A DNA stretch of 64,000 nt from Cololabis saira (taxonomy: Eukaryota > Chordata > Actinopteri > Beloniformes > Belonidae). Each line of letters starts with the position of its first letter. Position 1 is the first letter of the stretch. Shown here piece by piece: positions 12,288-23,789 of this stretch. A program made the position numbers and the translations under genes. Below the pieces are notes generated by a model. It did no database searches, was not told the origin of the DNA, and saw only the letters and a list, made by a program, of their open reading frames with translations. The stretch spans positions 3,299,625 to 3,363,624 of the forward strand of contig NC_084599.1 of the NCBI RefSeq assembly GCF_033807715.1, read 5' to 3'.

Positions 12288-12606
12288 TGGCCAATCTCTC
12301 CATCTTACCAAACATTATAAATCCTTCTGGTCCTCTTTAATGCTCTTTAAACACATTTCCATTAAACCACAGATCCAAATACATCCCAGCACCAGAAGAG
12401 CAGCTGTTCTCTGTTTTTTGGCAGACACCAGCAGGTCATTGTTTTCACTTTAGGATATGGTTTTCTCTTTGAAAATGGAAAAATGGTCCAAGTGACCTCC
12501 TGCAGGGGCCAGTTGTTTTTGGAAAAATGTTCTTTGTATCTTCTACAGATGGGTGAACTCTTCCAGCAACAACTGCACACTATCATTCCCGTGTTCCTCC
12601 AATGAG

Positions 12607-12656
12607 ATGTTTCTGTTGGCGGGAAGCAAACCAGCAGCTGGAAGAAGTGACCGCAT
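12607..12656 (+). CDS. kcnmb2: kcnmb2 exon 1, inactivation-ball exon
   Basis: ATG 12607 starts a 16-codon exon whose first residues are Met-Phe-Leu-Leu. It ends with two bases of a split codon at a GTATGA donor, and exon 2 begins with the one base needed. The known KCNMB2 N-terminus is also a short exon beginning Met-Phe plus hydrophobic residues that plug the BK pore. The assignment rests on position, phase and the hydrophobic start, not on close sequence identity. Confidence 0.65.
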
Positions 12657-15600
12657 GTATGATTTACACTGGTCTCACTTGTGCTTATGTTATTTACAAA
12701 ATATCATATATCTGTTCAATTCCAAAGGTTCTTCTGTTGATAATTTAGAGCAGGGGTAGGCAATCCTGGTCCTGGAGAGCCATTGTCCTGCATGTTTTAG
12801 ATGTTTCCCTGCATCAACACTCCTGATTCTAATGAATGGCCATCATTAGCTTGTCATCAAGTTCTGCACAACTCTGTTTATGACACAACTACTTGTATTG
12901 CGAAGTGCTGAAGCAGGGTAGCATCTAAGACTGGGGTCGGCAACCCGCGGCTCTAGTGCCGCATGTGGCTCTTTAGCGCCGCCCTAGTGGCTCCTGGAGC
13001 TTTTTCAAAAATGTTTGACCTTTTTTTCCATTTTTTCTTTTTTTCTCTTCTTTTTTCCCTTTTTTTGTTCTTTTTTTTCTCTTTTTTTCTTCCTTTTTCC
13101 TTTCCTTTTTTTTCTCGACATTTTGACTTTTTTCTCGAGATTGTACTTCAACATTAATCTCGACATTTCAGATTTTTTCTCGAAATTTTGACTTTTTTTT
13201 TCGACATCTCGACTTTTTTCTTAACATTTGACTTTTTTCACGAAATTTTGACTATTTCCTCGACATTTCGACTTTTTTCTCAACATTTCCACTTTTTTCT
13301 CGAAGTGCATAATGAAAAAAAAACCTCCCCCCAGTTCTAACTAATATAGAAGCATGCAGCATGTGTTGCCTTCATTCTAAGGCTGATACAAGACTTATAT
13401 TTTTGTTTTTTGTGTTTTTGGTCCAATATGGCTCTAAAACATTTTGGGTTGCCAACCCCTGGTCTTAGACATCAAGAACAGTGGCACTTGAGCACCAGGG
13501 TTGCCTACCCTTGATTTAGAGCTAAAATATTTAAAAAAAAATCAATTTAAAGCTCAAAAATGACTTTTCATTTGAGAATGGTTGCTTCACTGTTGACCTT
13601 TTCCAGCTCCATCTACCAGAGGATTCGTGATTATGAGGTTCTGGACAGAAGGAAGACGGTGACGGCTCTGAGGGCGGGGGAGGACAGAGCCGTACTGCTG
13701 GGCCTCAGCATGGTCTTCTTCTCCATCATGATGTATTTTGTCCTCGGCATCACCATACTGCGCTATTATTCCAACAGGTAGTGATATTAGACACACACAA
13801 CTGCAAAGTTTGGTGTAAAGTGCAACAAACTCTTGTATATCTATTAAGTACAAGACTCTTTTTATTAACAAGTTCATAAAACTGCACTTCATTAAATGTG
13901 TAAAACATTGAGCTAAACCTGCACAACCTTCCATCAGAAACAATGGGTGTGACATATACTATAATATAATACATATACTACAATATAAAACAAAAATGAG
14001 GTGACCCTCATTTATATGCTTTGTCTTCAGCAATCTCCTTTCTAAATTCAAAACAACTTCATACTTTTGTAATCCCAGAAGAGAAACTAATTGTTGCAGT
14101 AGTCATAAGTTAAGTATTTTGAAGGATCTCCTGTAGAGGTCTGAAGATCTGGACATCTCTGTCACCATGACAACCGTATGGGACGACTACTCGAGATAAA
14201 ATCCAGATCTTAAAACATCCCATAACTGTGTCTGAACAGACAAACATTAAAACACAATTTGCAGCGAAGAACTGGTTCTGTAAAGTTGTCTTTTAAAATA
14301 AAACTAAGATGTCACAGAAAGGTTGGTTGGTACGAACTGATGTGACTCAGCAGTGAATGAATAAAGTTTTTATTAAATGTTTAGGCAACTGTCATGTGGA
14401 TTGTTCTTAAATCTCAGTGGACATCGTCATCACAAACACTGGAGAGAGAAATAAAGTTTTTTAGAACATGTTCCAGGTCGAAGACAGGAAAGAGATTTAT
14501 GTTAAATCAAATTAAGATGATTAGAACAAAAATAGAGACATTTTTTAGTTTTTACTATTTGCAATAAAACAGAAGTCTACATTTTTATGTGCATTTTCCA
14601 TGTCGACTTAACTCCGCTCCCCTACCTACTCGTTTTTATAACGGGTGCTGAGCTTCTGTCTCCCTCTTGTGGTCGTTTGCATAACTACAGCCAACACTGT
14701 TTAAAAAAACGTAACGAAATCAAACCTGAGTTGTTGTATGATTTTGGTACCAGAGTAAAATTGTACCTCCACCTGTTGACAATATTGCAAGTAATAATTG
14801 TGATAGTCATGTGCTGACATAGCATAACATTGCGCTGTTGTGATATTTTTTATCCTCATTGATTTGTAACTAACTGGTGGTTGTTTTTGACAGTGTATGG
14901 ACAGAAGAGGATACCTGTACAATTGTGAATGCCTCCATTGTGCAGGATGTTAACTGTTCCTACGGCTGTGGAGCAGAGTGCTGGAGGAGCTCCCGCGTCC
15001 CTTGTCTTCAAGTCTTCGTCAGCCTCAACACATCAGGAAAGGTGCTGCGATTGCTGCACAATGAGGATGCACAGGACAGCAGTGCCGAGGTATCCAACCA
15101 CAGGCCGAGCTGCTGGCTTGATCTGGGAGCAGGAATGGGGTTTTCTGCTGCTGCGGGCCAGCTGAGTTTATCCAGTGTGTCATTGGTCTTTAGTTGGACA
15201 GATTTGGACATAATGGACATAATCTATAAAAAAGGAACAGTAGCTTTTCAGCACAAGTTTCTGCACAAATTTCATAGAAGTGCAACGTACATATTTCATG
15301 GTGAAATATAATGTATACGCAGTCAAGACCAAAACCTAACAATGTCCACTCTATAGTGACTTCAGTGGTTATCATGGGATGATATTCCTGAGGAGGAAGT
15401 ACTTTGGAGTTTACTTAAAGTGTATAGGCTCTGACTTGACCGTAGGAAGTTGGTAAAGCTGAAAAAAACGTCTCTATCAGGTGGTCCTGATTGATTTCTT
15501 CTCTAATTTTGATGATTTTACTGTTAAAGAAGCTCATAAAGTCTTCACTACTGAGAGCTGCAGGAATGCACGGCTCAACAGAGTTGTGACTCTTTGTCAG

Positions 15601-18600
15601 CCTGGCTACAGTGCTGAACAGAAAACATGGGTTACTTTTGTTTTCCTCTATCAACGTTGTATAATAAGTTGTTCTAACTTTGCGAATGGCTTTATTATAT
15701 ACTATTAGAATATCTTTCCATTCACGATAGGAGTCTACAGACCTACAAGAGTACCACCTCCTTTCCATTTTACAAATGTTTTGGTTCAACATGCGGATAT
15801 CTGGATTATACCAGGGAGTTAACTCGTTGCCGCACGGAGGAAATTCAACGGTTCAAAAGTTATGCCCATGGGACATAATTGTTATAATAAAACTCTTTTT
15901 AAAGGAGCTTGAGGCAGGATTGAGGCAGGATTTATGAAAAAAATTCGTAAACGTTTTAAGTTTTCTAGTAATAATGTCAGATGAAGCGTTCCAAACCAAA
16001 AAGAATGATTCCTCTAGTGTATCTCTCCGTTGCCTTGAACAGGCTGTGTGCTGCAAAATGTGCTGCAATTCGGAGGCCGAATTTCCCGCGCTGGGCTGTG
16101 GATGTGACGTCACATGACGCTGCATGCACGTTCTCCCCGTTCTCCCGTGCCGGCTTCACTGTTGGCTGCAGTACCCCCGACGGCCGTCGTGGTGAAGGGT
16201 GGCGCTAGAGAGTCTCATTTCTTAAAAGGAGCCTCATGCTCCTTTAAGACAATCCCAATTCAACTTCACTCGCCCTTCTTTTCTCCACTCGCACTTTTTT
16301 TCTTCCCTAACCCCTAAAAATGAAGGGGGAGATTTTAGGGCACTTGAAATCTAGGGCACTTGGCCCAGGTGCCTGTCCCATTTCTCCTACTCCCCCTCGT
16401 TTTCATCCCTACCCTGATCAGGAAGCAGAGAGCCAAAAGCTGTTTAAATTTCAGCTGTAGCGCTGTTAATATGGCACTTTATTAAGTTTTAATATTTTTT
16501 CAGGTATAAAGGTAACCTTTAAGGTCCGCAACCGGGGCTCAGTTTCGAGATTTCTGTCTGCCGGCTCCGGAGCTTGGGTCCGCGTTAAATCGATGCAGAG
16601 CCTACGGCGTAGGGTACGGCGTAGGGTACGGCGTAGGGTACGGCGTAGGGTACGACGTAGGGTACGGCGCGCGTCGCCGCGTACATCGACGCAGAGCTTA
16701 CGGCGTAGGTTACGTAACTTACGCCGTAAGCTCTGCGTTGGTGTAACGCGGAACCATAAATCCTGTTATTCTGGCGTGATCTTTGTCAACTTTATCTGAA
16801 AGTGTGTAAATGACCCAGATAACAGCTGGATTACTTTGTGGTTTCTGAAAACTATTATATCAGAAACATCCAAAACAAATCTGACGAGTCACAGGATTAT
16901 TTCTCTCTATTTCTCTGAGACGAGTCTGCCTGTTTGCCTTCGGTCGGCGAGTCAAATCGACGCAGAGCCTACGGCGTAGCTTACGTAGCCTACGGCGTAG
17001 CTTACGTAGCCTACGGCGTAGCTTACGTAGCCTACGGCGTAGCTTACGTAGCCTACGGCGTAGCTTACGTAGCCTACGGTGTAGCTTACGTAGCCTATGG
17101 CGTAACCTAACAGCCTTTACTCCGGCGCGATCTTAGCGAACAACGGACAAAAAAGGGATTATGTACATTCACTGAGTGAATATTATGAAAGTAAAATATT
17201 GGTTTGTAACTAGAAATGTAATCAAAACGCATTTTTATGCAGAAAATAACTCAAAATATTGATTTTATTCACAAAAAAATAAGAAATGTCCGCCATGTTT
17301 TTTTTTTGATTCAGTCCGCAAATGACGACGAAAAGCATTCTGGGAAATTTTCATACCCCCTCGCTCGCGAAGTCAGCATCTGCAAACCCTCGATCCGTAG
17401 GGGCTATTCTCAGCCCCTAGCCCTCGTTATGCCCCCTCCCCCTAGGTGAAAAGAGGAATTGGGACACCACTACCTTCACGGGAACGCGCAAAATTTAGGG
17501 TTAGTGAAGAAAACGAGGGCGAGGGGTTCAATTGGGACGCAGCCATAGTCTTACAAAAACATGTATAAAATACTCATATTTTGTGGTATTATTATCAAAT
17601 TTGAACTTGCACTAGATAAGGCTTTAGGCTGTGTCTCAGTGTGTTTTAAATTCAATAAGTCACAGATTCACTAATCTGCAGACATCTGATTACAAAACAC
17701 AATTCCAGCTGAAATAAAAACCTTCTATTTCAGTGTGTTCAAACTGAGATTACTGAATTATAGTAGCAGTTACAGTGATTCTGACAGTTGGGGAAGAACT
17801 TCATAGTGTTACCTTTCAAAAGATACCAGAACCATCCATGAACTTAAACGGTTCAAGAACAGCTTTACATTTACTTTGGGTAGAGCTTGGATAGGCGTTT
17901 TGGGCGACTTTTACAAGTGCGGGAACAAGCTATACAAATAAAATTTGACTTGACTTGACTTGACTTGACTTGACTTGACTTGACTTGACTTGACGGGGCC
18001 CTAAGCAGCCTCAGTTGGCTTATGCCTTGGGCCGGCTCTGGACAAACATGTGCCTTGCACTGGAGTTGTGCTTCAGTGACTGGTGCTTGTTGTTGCTGAT
18101 TTGAGTGGGATCAGTGCGGCTCACATGCTGCTGTAGCTCCCCCCGGTGGAGAAATCAGGCAGCAGCTGGTCAGAGGAAGAAGCTCTGAACTTCAGAGGTG
18201 TTTAGGTTGTACAGCATGCTGACGAGGATGGAAGAGTAAAGCCACCATCAACCACTTCACTGTTTAGACAAGAAAACCCATTACAGTAAATGAACTGGAT
18301 AATTCTAAAACTTGCCCAACTTTTCTCTTGATTTTAAAGGTCTGATTTTTATTAGGGCCGTGCAGGAGAAATCACAAACTCTGATCAGGTTTAGGGTTAG
18401 AACAACCAACCTAGACACAACGTCCTCTTAACAGTGAGACAACTTCTACAGTTCATGTTTTTCTCTCTTCTGTTTCTTTCTTCAGTGCTTCTACCTTCCA
18501 AGGTGCCGCAAGAACTACGCCAGCACTCACGCGGCGGTCCAGAATGTCTCTGAGAGTCTCCGGTCTCAGCACACCGTGCAGTGCTTCATCGACCCCTCGG

Positions 18601-18770
18601 ACAGAGCAGACAGCGCCATCCTGACCCAGGTTTACAGCCGAGTGGCCGTTTTCCACTCCCTGTTCTGGCCCACCTGCACCCTGGCCGGAGGAACCGTCAT
18701 CATCGCCATGGTGAAGCTGACCCAGTACCTGTCCGTCATGTGTGACAGACTGAGCCGCATCAAGAGATGA
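12607..18770 (+). CDS. kcnmb2: BK channel beta-2-like subunit (whole gene)
   Basis: Four coding exons (12607-12656, 13607-13777, 14894-15089, 18486-18770) join in phase through GT-AG introns to 233 aa, close to the 235 aa I recall for mammalian KCNMB2. The product is a two-pass membrane subunit of the BK calcium-activated potassium channel. Exon 1 would encode the cytosolic inactivation ball (MFLLAGSK...). TM1 is about residues 45-67 and TM2 about 194-216. Between them is an extracellular loop with paired cysteines and Asn glycosylation sites (NAS, NCS, NTS). IYQRIRD, RKTVTAL, VFHSLFWPTC and AMVKLTQYLS match KCNMB2 better than KCNMB3. Intron 1 is mostly nested hAT elements, and intron 3 holds LINE and MITE copies. 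The fish paralog number is unresolved. Confidence 0.88.
12751..13513. mobile_element. 224-bp hAT MITE split by a second hAT
   Basis: The outer ends are CAGGGGTAGGCAATCC and GGTTGCCTACCCTTG, flanked by ATTTAGAG (12743-12750, 13514-13521). Removing the inner insertion (12931-13461) and one 8-bp duplication leaves exactly 224 bp, the length of the other intact copies. It lies in kcnmb2 intron 1. Confidence 0.9.
12931..13461. mobile_element. Inner hAT-like element with CTCGACATTT array
   Basis: The ends are CTGGGGTCGGCAACCC and GGTTGCCAACCCCTG. The flanks ATCTAAGA and GTCTTAGA are an imperfect 8-bp duplication. The centre (about 13020-13310) is a degenerate polypyrimidine array of TTTTTTCTCGACATTTCGAC-like units. 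An inverted relative sits at 38354-38808. Confidence 0.75.
13607..13777 (+). CDS. kcnmb2: kcnmb2 exon 2
   Basis: The acceptor TTCCAG ends at 13606 and the donor is CAG|GTAGTG at 13778. It encodes SIYQRIRDYEVLDRRKTV, the cytosolic segment before TM1, then TM1 itself (VFFSIMMYFVLGITIL). An upstream in-frame ATG at 13560 lies before the acceptor and is unlikely to be used. Confidence 0.9.
13778..14893 (+). other. kcnmb2 intron 2
   Basis: AT-rich intron of about 1.1 kb bounded by GTAGTG and TTTGACAG. No element termini or RNA gene were recognised. Confidence 0.6.
14894..15089 (+). CDS. kcnmb2: kcnmb2 exon 3
   Basis: It encodes the first part of the extracellular loop: VWTEEDTCTIVNASIV, then NCSYGCGAECW and PCLQVFVSLNTSGK. 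It is bounded by TTTGACAG on the left and GAG|GTATCC on the right, and ends in phase 0. The cysteine pattern and N-glycosylation motifs match KCNMB2-type subunits. Confidence 0.9.
15400..15840 (-). mobile_element. LINE fragment in kcnmb2 intron 3
   Basis: The minus strand encodes a region recognisable as the endonuclease-RT linker of a CR1/L2/Rex-like LINE: ELTPWYNPDI, then KMERRWYSC, then FFNSKIIKIREEI. It is truncated on both sides. Its opposite orientation to the host gene is neutral for splicing. Confidence 0.7.
15903..16243. mobile_element. TTAA-flanked MITE, copy 1
   Basis: The left end AGGAGCTTGAGGCAGGATTG and right end GGAGCCTCATGCTCCT are inverted over about 13 bp, flanked by TTAA (15899-15902, 16244-16247). 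A near-identical copy is at 37081-37431. Both contain ACATGACGCTGCATGCACG. Kolobok or piggyBac type. Confidence 0.85.
16583..16760. repeat. Expanded Harbinger-like MITE core
   Basis: GGGTACGGCGTA is tandemly repeated five times between arms that end GTAACGCGGAACCATAAATC. This is the MITE of 2463-2593 with its centre expanded. Confidence 0.75.
16955..17105. repeat. CTACGGCGTAGCTTACGTAGC array
   Basis: About six 20-bp units of CTACGGCGTAGCTTACGTAG. Each unit is self-complementary, so the array can fold on itself. Confidence 0.85.
17946..17994. repeat. (TTGAC)n microsatellite
   Basis: About ten perfect TTGAC pentamers, preceded by ATAAA as in a retroelement tail. Confidence 0.9.
18486..18770 (+). 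CDS. kcnmb2: kcnmb2 exon 4 (terminal)
   Basis: The acceptor TTCTTCAG ends at 18485 and the exon starts with codon TGC in phase 0. It encodes the rest of the loop (CFYLPRCRKN, VQCFIDPSD), TM2 and the C-terminal RLSRIKR, ending at TGA 18768-18770. VFHSLFWPTC and AMVKLTQYLS are strong beta-2 signatures. Confidence 0.95.
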   Translation, partial: CFYLPRCRKNYASTHAAVQNVSESLRSQHTVQCFIDPSDRADSAILTQVYSRVAVFHSLFWPTCTLAGGTVIIAMVKLTQYLSVMCDRLSRIKR

Positions 18771-19394
18771 AGGGTGGCCGAGCTGCAGGCATCATGTTAG
18801 CTGCCCAAACATGAACACAACTGGGGACAACTGGAGATGTTTATGGGGCCAAGAGGAGAGAACAAGATGCCTCAAAGATGACATGTACTCAGTCTGTGAC
18901 ATGAGCTGTAGACTCTGATCATCAAAACATCACAAAGAGACACAGATATATATCTGAAGATAATCTGTGTATCAGTACTGCTGTGATGACAATACTGTGC
19001 AAATGAGTCTTGTTATATCACTTTGTCTCCTGAGACAAGCTGCGGGCTGACAGCTAAAACGCTCACGGATGGATGCTCCTGTTCACTAAATACTACTCCC
19101 ATTATCTGTACAGTAAGGTTTATGTTGTCGTTCAGTGAGTCACTGTCCATGTTTTGAAAGATTTATATGTGGAAACTGTGTGGTAGTGACATCTCAGTAG
19201 AAAACACCTGAAAGCAAGAAGTAGAAAAGGCTATTTTTCTGTTTTCTTCCTGGTCTCAGACGGCCCATTAAAGCCGTGGTTCATTCCTGGTCCTGGAGAG
19301 ACTATCCTGGTGTCAGACATGGCTCTGTCACCAACTAAGCTATGTGGACCATGATGACAACCTGATGACAACCATTAATTAGAATAACATAGAG
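18771..19394 (+). other. Presumed kcnmb2 3' UTR
   Basis: Non-repetitive sequence after the stop codon. I saw no canonical AATAAA signal before the next element at 19395, so the true 3' end is not defined. Confidence 0.4.
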
Positions 19395-20387
19395 TAGGGA
19401 TGCCCCGATACCATTTTTAATTTGTGTACTTGCCGATACCGATACGATACTTCTACCACAAAAATAACTAGGCTAAAAATGCAATGAGAAATGCAAAGAT
19501 TTGGAAGACAGGTTTTATTTGCAACACATAAACACTGGCACTGTCTTCACATTTAAGAAAATATCAAACATATAACACATCAATGAAACATCATATCACG
19601 GCTCGAGTGCGTCGAGAAGACGGTGAAATCCTTCTTCTTCTCCAACTGAGAGTGGCTGCACATCCAGGTATATAAGGGTTAGAGCCTCCGGTATTTTAAC
19701 TTGTCTCTTGCCGTTGTCTGTCTCTTTTGCAGAACCTGAGCTAATGTTGCTGTTGTGTTCTTGCAGTAGCATCAGTAACCTCTGTAAACTCAGCTTTATG
19801 ATGCGTCTTGAGATGTTTTATCAAGTTGCTGGTATTAAACGACGTATTCTCCTTTCCTCCTCTTGACACCTTACTGAGTTTGAGCTTGCGTTCACGACCG
19901 TTCTCGTGCACCACCAACTGCAACGTCGCTTGCTTAGTACGCGAGGTAGCGCGTGGTACCGGCGGTGACCGATAGGGGGCAGTAAGCAGAGCAACAGTTG
20001 GAAAAGTGATTAAATATTTAGTAGTAGCGGTAGTAGCAGTAGAAGATTAGAACAACAAACAAGTTTACATGACACCATTGGATGAAGAGATTATAACATT
20101 GCTTTGGTTGAGATCTCGGCAAAGGAAACGGCGTCAGCGCCATCAGAGATGGTATGTTAGACTGTTGTATCAGCTGGTATCTGGGGGACCAGCACCACTC
20201 GCGGGCAGAGCGAGAACTGCAGGTCACGTTCTCTCTTCTCATCACCACGCTGATTGCAGCTCAACATCTCCCCCTAGAGTCACTAATCAGTAATTACAAC
20301 AACAATGAAGTGGTATCGGTGCGTGCTATCGGAGAATCTTTGCCAGTACGAGTATATGAGAGCAGTATCGGTATCGGGGCATCCTTA
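19395..20387 (-). mobile_element. hAT-like element with BED-finger remnant
   Basis: The ends TAGGGATGCCCCGATACC and GGTATCGGGGCATCCTTA are inverted, with imperfect 8-bp flanks (ACATAGAG, GAATAGAG). On the minus strand, 19923-19741 encodes KVSRGGK, then FNTSNLIKHLKTHH, the second half of a BED zinc finger as found at the N-terminus of hAT transposases. No catalytic region remains. Confidence 0.7.
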
Positions 20388-21075
20388 GAATAGAGTAGAA
20401 TAGAATAGAATAGAATAGAATAGAATAGAATAGAATAGAATAGATCAGATCTTTATTGTCATTGTCACCAGGTACAACAAAATTAAAAGTGCTCTCCAGT
20501 CGGTGCATCATATATAAAATAAAATAAATACAAAATAAATAAAATGAAATAAAAACAAATAAAATAAAATAAATATATATCTAGACACATTCACCCCTCC
20601 ACACACACATCAACACACGGACATTACAAGAACTTTTTTCAACATACAATCATTTTTGTAATTGCACATTAGCTCCTGTTTTTGTTAAGAGTGGTTATTG
20701 CTGTTGGGTAAAAGCTGTTTGAGTCTGTTTGTCCTCGTTTATGTTCTCCCTCCTGAGGATCCTGAGGAAGTCCAGTCTCTGCTGGGCCTTTTTCAGCAGC
20801 TCAGAGGTGTTCACACTCCAGGTCCGGTTCTCCTCCATGTGGACTCCCATACCGGAAGTTGGCTGCCCTCTCTACACAATCCCTGCTGATGATGAGCAGA
20901 GGAATCTCTGTCTTTTTCCTCCTATAGTCTATTACCAGCTCTTTCAGGAGGAGGTTATTGTCTCTGCACCACCACGACAGCCGCACCACCTCGTCTCTGT
21001 ATGCAAACTCATCCCCCCCGAGATAAGCCCCATCCCTGTAGAGTCGTCAGCAAACTTCACTATAGTCAGTACTGG
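20388..21075 (-). mobile_element. LINE 3' region with (TAGAA)n tail
   Basis: On the minus strand, FADDSTGMGLISGG (the FADD active-site motif of reverse transcriptase) is followed by WCRDNNLLLKELVIDYRRKK. Downstream is KKAQQRLDFLRILRR, the usual order in fish L2/Rex-type LINEs. Frame breaks are present. The pentanucleotide array at 20388-20444 serves as the 3' tail. Confidence 0.8.
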
Positions 21076-21249
21076 AGTTGAGGGGGGATGAGGGGGACGG
21101 CATCCCCCCCTGAAATAAAAACCGTCCAAATCATCCCCCCCTGAAATAAAAACGGTCCAAATCATCCCCCCTGTAAAACTGCCATCCCTCCTTTCCATCC
21201 CTTATGTCATTTCATCAATGAATGTGGTTTTACTGCTATTTCAACATTT

Positions 21250-21568
21250 AGAGTCATCACCAGAAAAATAACACCAGAAAAATAACTTATTTGACAATTT
21301 CCACCTGTTTCAAGTAAATTTACACTTGAAATAAGTAGAAAAATCTGCCAGTGGGACAAGATTTATCTTCTCATTACAAGCAAAAAAATCTTGTTCCACT
21401 GGCAGATTTTTCTACTTATTTCAAGTGAAAATCTACTTGAAACAGGTGAAAATTGATGTTTTTTCCAGTGATGAGTCTTGTTTTAAGTGTAATGAGATTT
21501 TTTTACTGAAATGAGACATTTTAACCAGAAATAGGACAAATATTCTTATTTAGAGTTTTTGCAGTGAT
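21250..21568. mobile_element. Palindromic CACTGCAAAAA MITE, partial
   Basis: The inverted arms pair AAAAATCTGCCAGTGGGACAAG with its complement across a short spacer. Related copies are at 26945-27265, 41997-42409 and 44785-45187. Confidence 0.8.
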
Positions 21569-21633
21569 CCATTTTACTTATCCTGTGAAGGACAGAGTCA
21601 TATTGATAAGTTCAGAAAAGTGTTTTTTTTTTT

Positions 21634-22155
21634 AGGGGGCACGGTGGCGCAGCTGGTAGTGCAGCGGTCTCACAGCAAGAAGGTCCTGGGTTCGATTCCC
21701 GCCGGGGGACGCTGTGGGTGCTGAGGTGCGTGTTAGTTCCCCCATGACTTCAGTGCCCACACCATGGGTGGGGTTGGCGAAAGGATCTTTCTGTGTGGAG
21801 TTTGTATGTTCTCCCCGTGTTCCCCTGGGTAGCTAATGTGAGCTACCCTCACAAAAACATGCACACAGTCCTGGGCTATACATGCCCCCTCTGGCCAACC
21901 GGGGCGCCAGATGGGGTGGGGAGGATCCGGCCGGAATAACGTGATCCTTCCACGCGCTACGTTCGGCCGGAGAAACCCCACCCTGTCTGGTGAAAAGATG
22001 CTGCTCACTCCTCAGGTTAAGGAGGAGACCTGAGCTCAGTGCAGGGCCCTCCCGGGGTTGGTAGAGGATGGCAATGCCCAGGACTGTCAGTAGGTAGGAG
22101 CACGGGGTGGTAAAAATGGGAAAAAAACCGGGATAAAAATATTTAAAAAAAAAAA
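21634..22155 (+). mobile_element. tRNA-derived SINE-like element
   Basis: It begins GGGGGCACGGTGGCGCAGCTGG and has an internal GGTTCGATTCC, which are A- and B-box-like pol III promoter words. It ends in an A-rich tail. The target site AGAAAAGTGTTTTTT is duplicated at 21614 and 22156, as expected for LINE-driven insertion. A fragment of the same family is at 57650-57760, reversed. Confidence 0.8.
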
Positions 22156-22170
22156 AGAAAAGTGTTTTTT

Positions 22171-23780
22171 ATTGTTGTGTTTTGATGTATTTGATGTAAG
22201 TCCAGTGGATATTTAAAGCTTACAGAAGGCTGCATTTAACTGCTGCTAGCGCGTGCACAACAGCTACTTACTACTGAAGCAGAGTAGCATCTAAAACACA
22301 TGGAGGACAGCGGCTCTCGAGTATTGAGCTAGAACTTTCTCAATAGTCACAAATGCCTAGGACGATTCACACGTGCGTAGGACAAGATACACACATGTAT
22401 TTCTGTGTGTGACAGTGTGAATGTGTGCGTGCGTAAGTGTGTGTGCGTGTGTTATTACATATTTCTCACGCACGGATGCGGATGATGCCTCCGCTTATCA
22501 TTATCTGCGGAAATTTTACACAATTTCTCCCAAAACAAGTCTGAACATCTGCCTTGTCAACTGTCACCCAACAGCCCCAAACGACCCCAGTCACTGCTGC
22601 TCCTTCAGGGGGAGGATTTACCATATTATGTTCTTTGCAAATATAATCATGACTACTTTCATTCAATTGTGTTTTAGGTACTTTGTTTTATAAACAGTCA
22701 CACCGGGTTCATTTTGACCCAGGAAAACAGCTGTGATTGGTTTTAGATCAGTATTCTGATTAAACCTGATCAGTGTGTTATAATATAAACGCATTTTCAT
22801 TAAAGTCAGACAATAATGCCCAAAAAAGTACTGTAAATTTGGAACGCAGTTGGATAATAACACATTTAACACAGAATTAGGTTATAATTTATGTAATATG
22901 TTATTGGTAGTCAAACATAACATGAGCATAAGTTACATTGAATAAGCCGTCACCCGCACGCTTGAGGGCTAAATGTAAATGTACAGGTACATCGTTATTT
23001 AGCACACGCTTTTATCCAAAGCGACGTACATAATAACATTACAGAACAAAACATTCTTTGAACAAAGGCAACAAGTTTTAGCAACTAAGTTAGCAACTCA
23101 CCTCGAAACCGATATCCACCCCGTGTTGTCCGGCTTGGAACAAAGGTCGACTCCCTGAGGTCATCGCCGTCTCCTTTCACTTCCTTCACTGCCTCAGAGG
23201 AAATGCTCCAGCTGCTCAGACTGCAATATCCGATGTCTCCGTATACACGGAGTTAACATTCCAACTGTGAACGGGTTATCTAGGTGCTGCATGATTATTA
23301 AATGTCCGATATAGGTCAGAAATAGATCCGAAGTAAATCGGATTAAGGTGTTTACATGCAGTTTAAAAGTCCGAACGATGTCTTATACGATGAGAAACCC
23401 GATTGAACTGCTGCATGTAAACGTACTGACTGATAATGGACCACATTGTTGGAGATTTACAGCCTCTGAGTAAAGTTGAAAAGCCACTAGGACAATACAT
23501 GATTGTTTACAGTGAACAGTTTTAGGATAGGGGGGCGTTTCATTCGTACTTCTCACCTAAAAATATTGAAATGAACTGAACTGGAACTAGTTCAAAGTGG
23601 AAATGGTGAACTATGAACGTGAACTGTTCATTTTTAAACTATGTGAACTGAAGTTTGAACTAGTTCATGAGAAGTAGGAACTTGCACAACACATTGTAAT
23701 ATATATTATATACATATATTACACATATATAAAATCATAAAGCACTACATTTAATGTATTGTTCACTAATACTACCTTAT
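22171..23780. other. Intergenic with small repeat fragments
   Basis: Holds GCTTTTATCCAAAGCGACG near 23010, a word common in fish repeats, a GTTTACATGCAG fragment near 23350, and a GAACTAGTTCA-rich inverted segment at 23540-23700. No gene is recognised. Confidence 0.4.
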
Positions 23781-23789
23781 ATATGGTAT

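Larger units (their letters stand above)
16252..17537. mobile_element. Large TIR element with palindromic tandem arrays
   Basis: The left TCCCAATTCAACTTCACTCG and the reverse complement of the right end (TCCCAATTGAACCCCTCGCC) are inverted termini. Inside are two tandem arrays of the PIF/Harbinger-MITE core word (see 16583-16760 and 16955-17105). No transposase is visible. It lies in kcnmb2 intron 3. Confidence 0.55.
21076..22240. mobile_element. Composite repeat A (inverted partner at 26690-27415)
   Basis: The segment starting CAGTACTGGAGTTGAGG, with GGGGGGATG and CATCCCCCCTG words, is repeated in opposite orientation at 26690-27415. It contains a palindromic MITE (about 21250-21568) and a SINE (21634-22155), both of which also interrupt its alignment to the partner. 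Confidence 0.65.

Noticed and set aside
13560..13606. In-frame ATG at 13560 as the kcnmb2 start
   Set aside because: It lies before a good splice acceptor (TTCCAG at 13606), the residues it adds do not resemble the family, and a phase-matched upstream ball exon exists.
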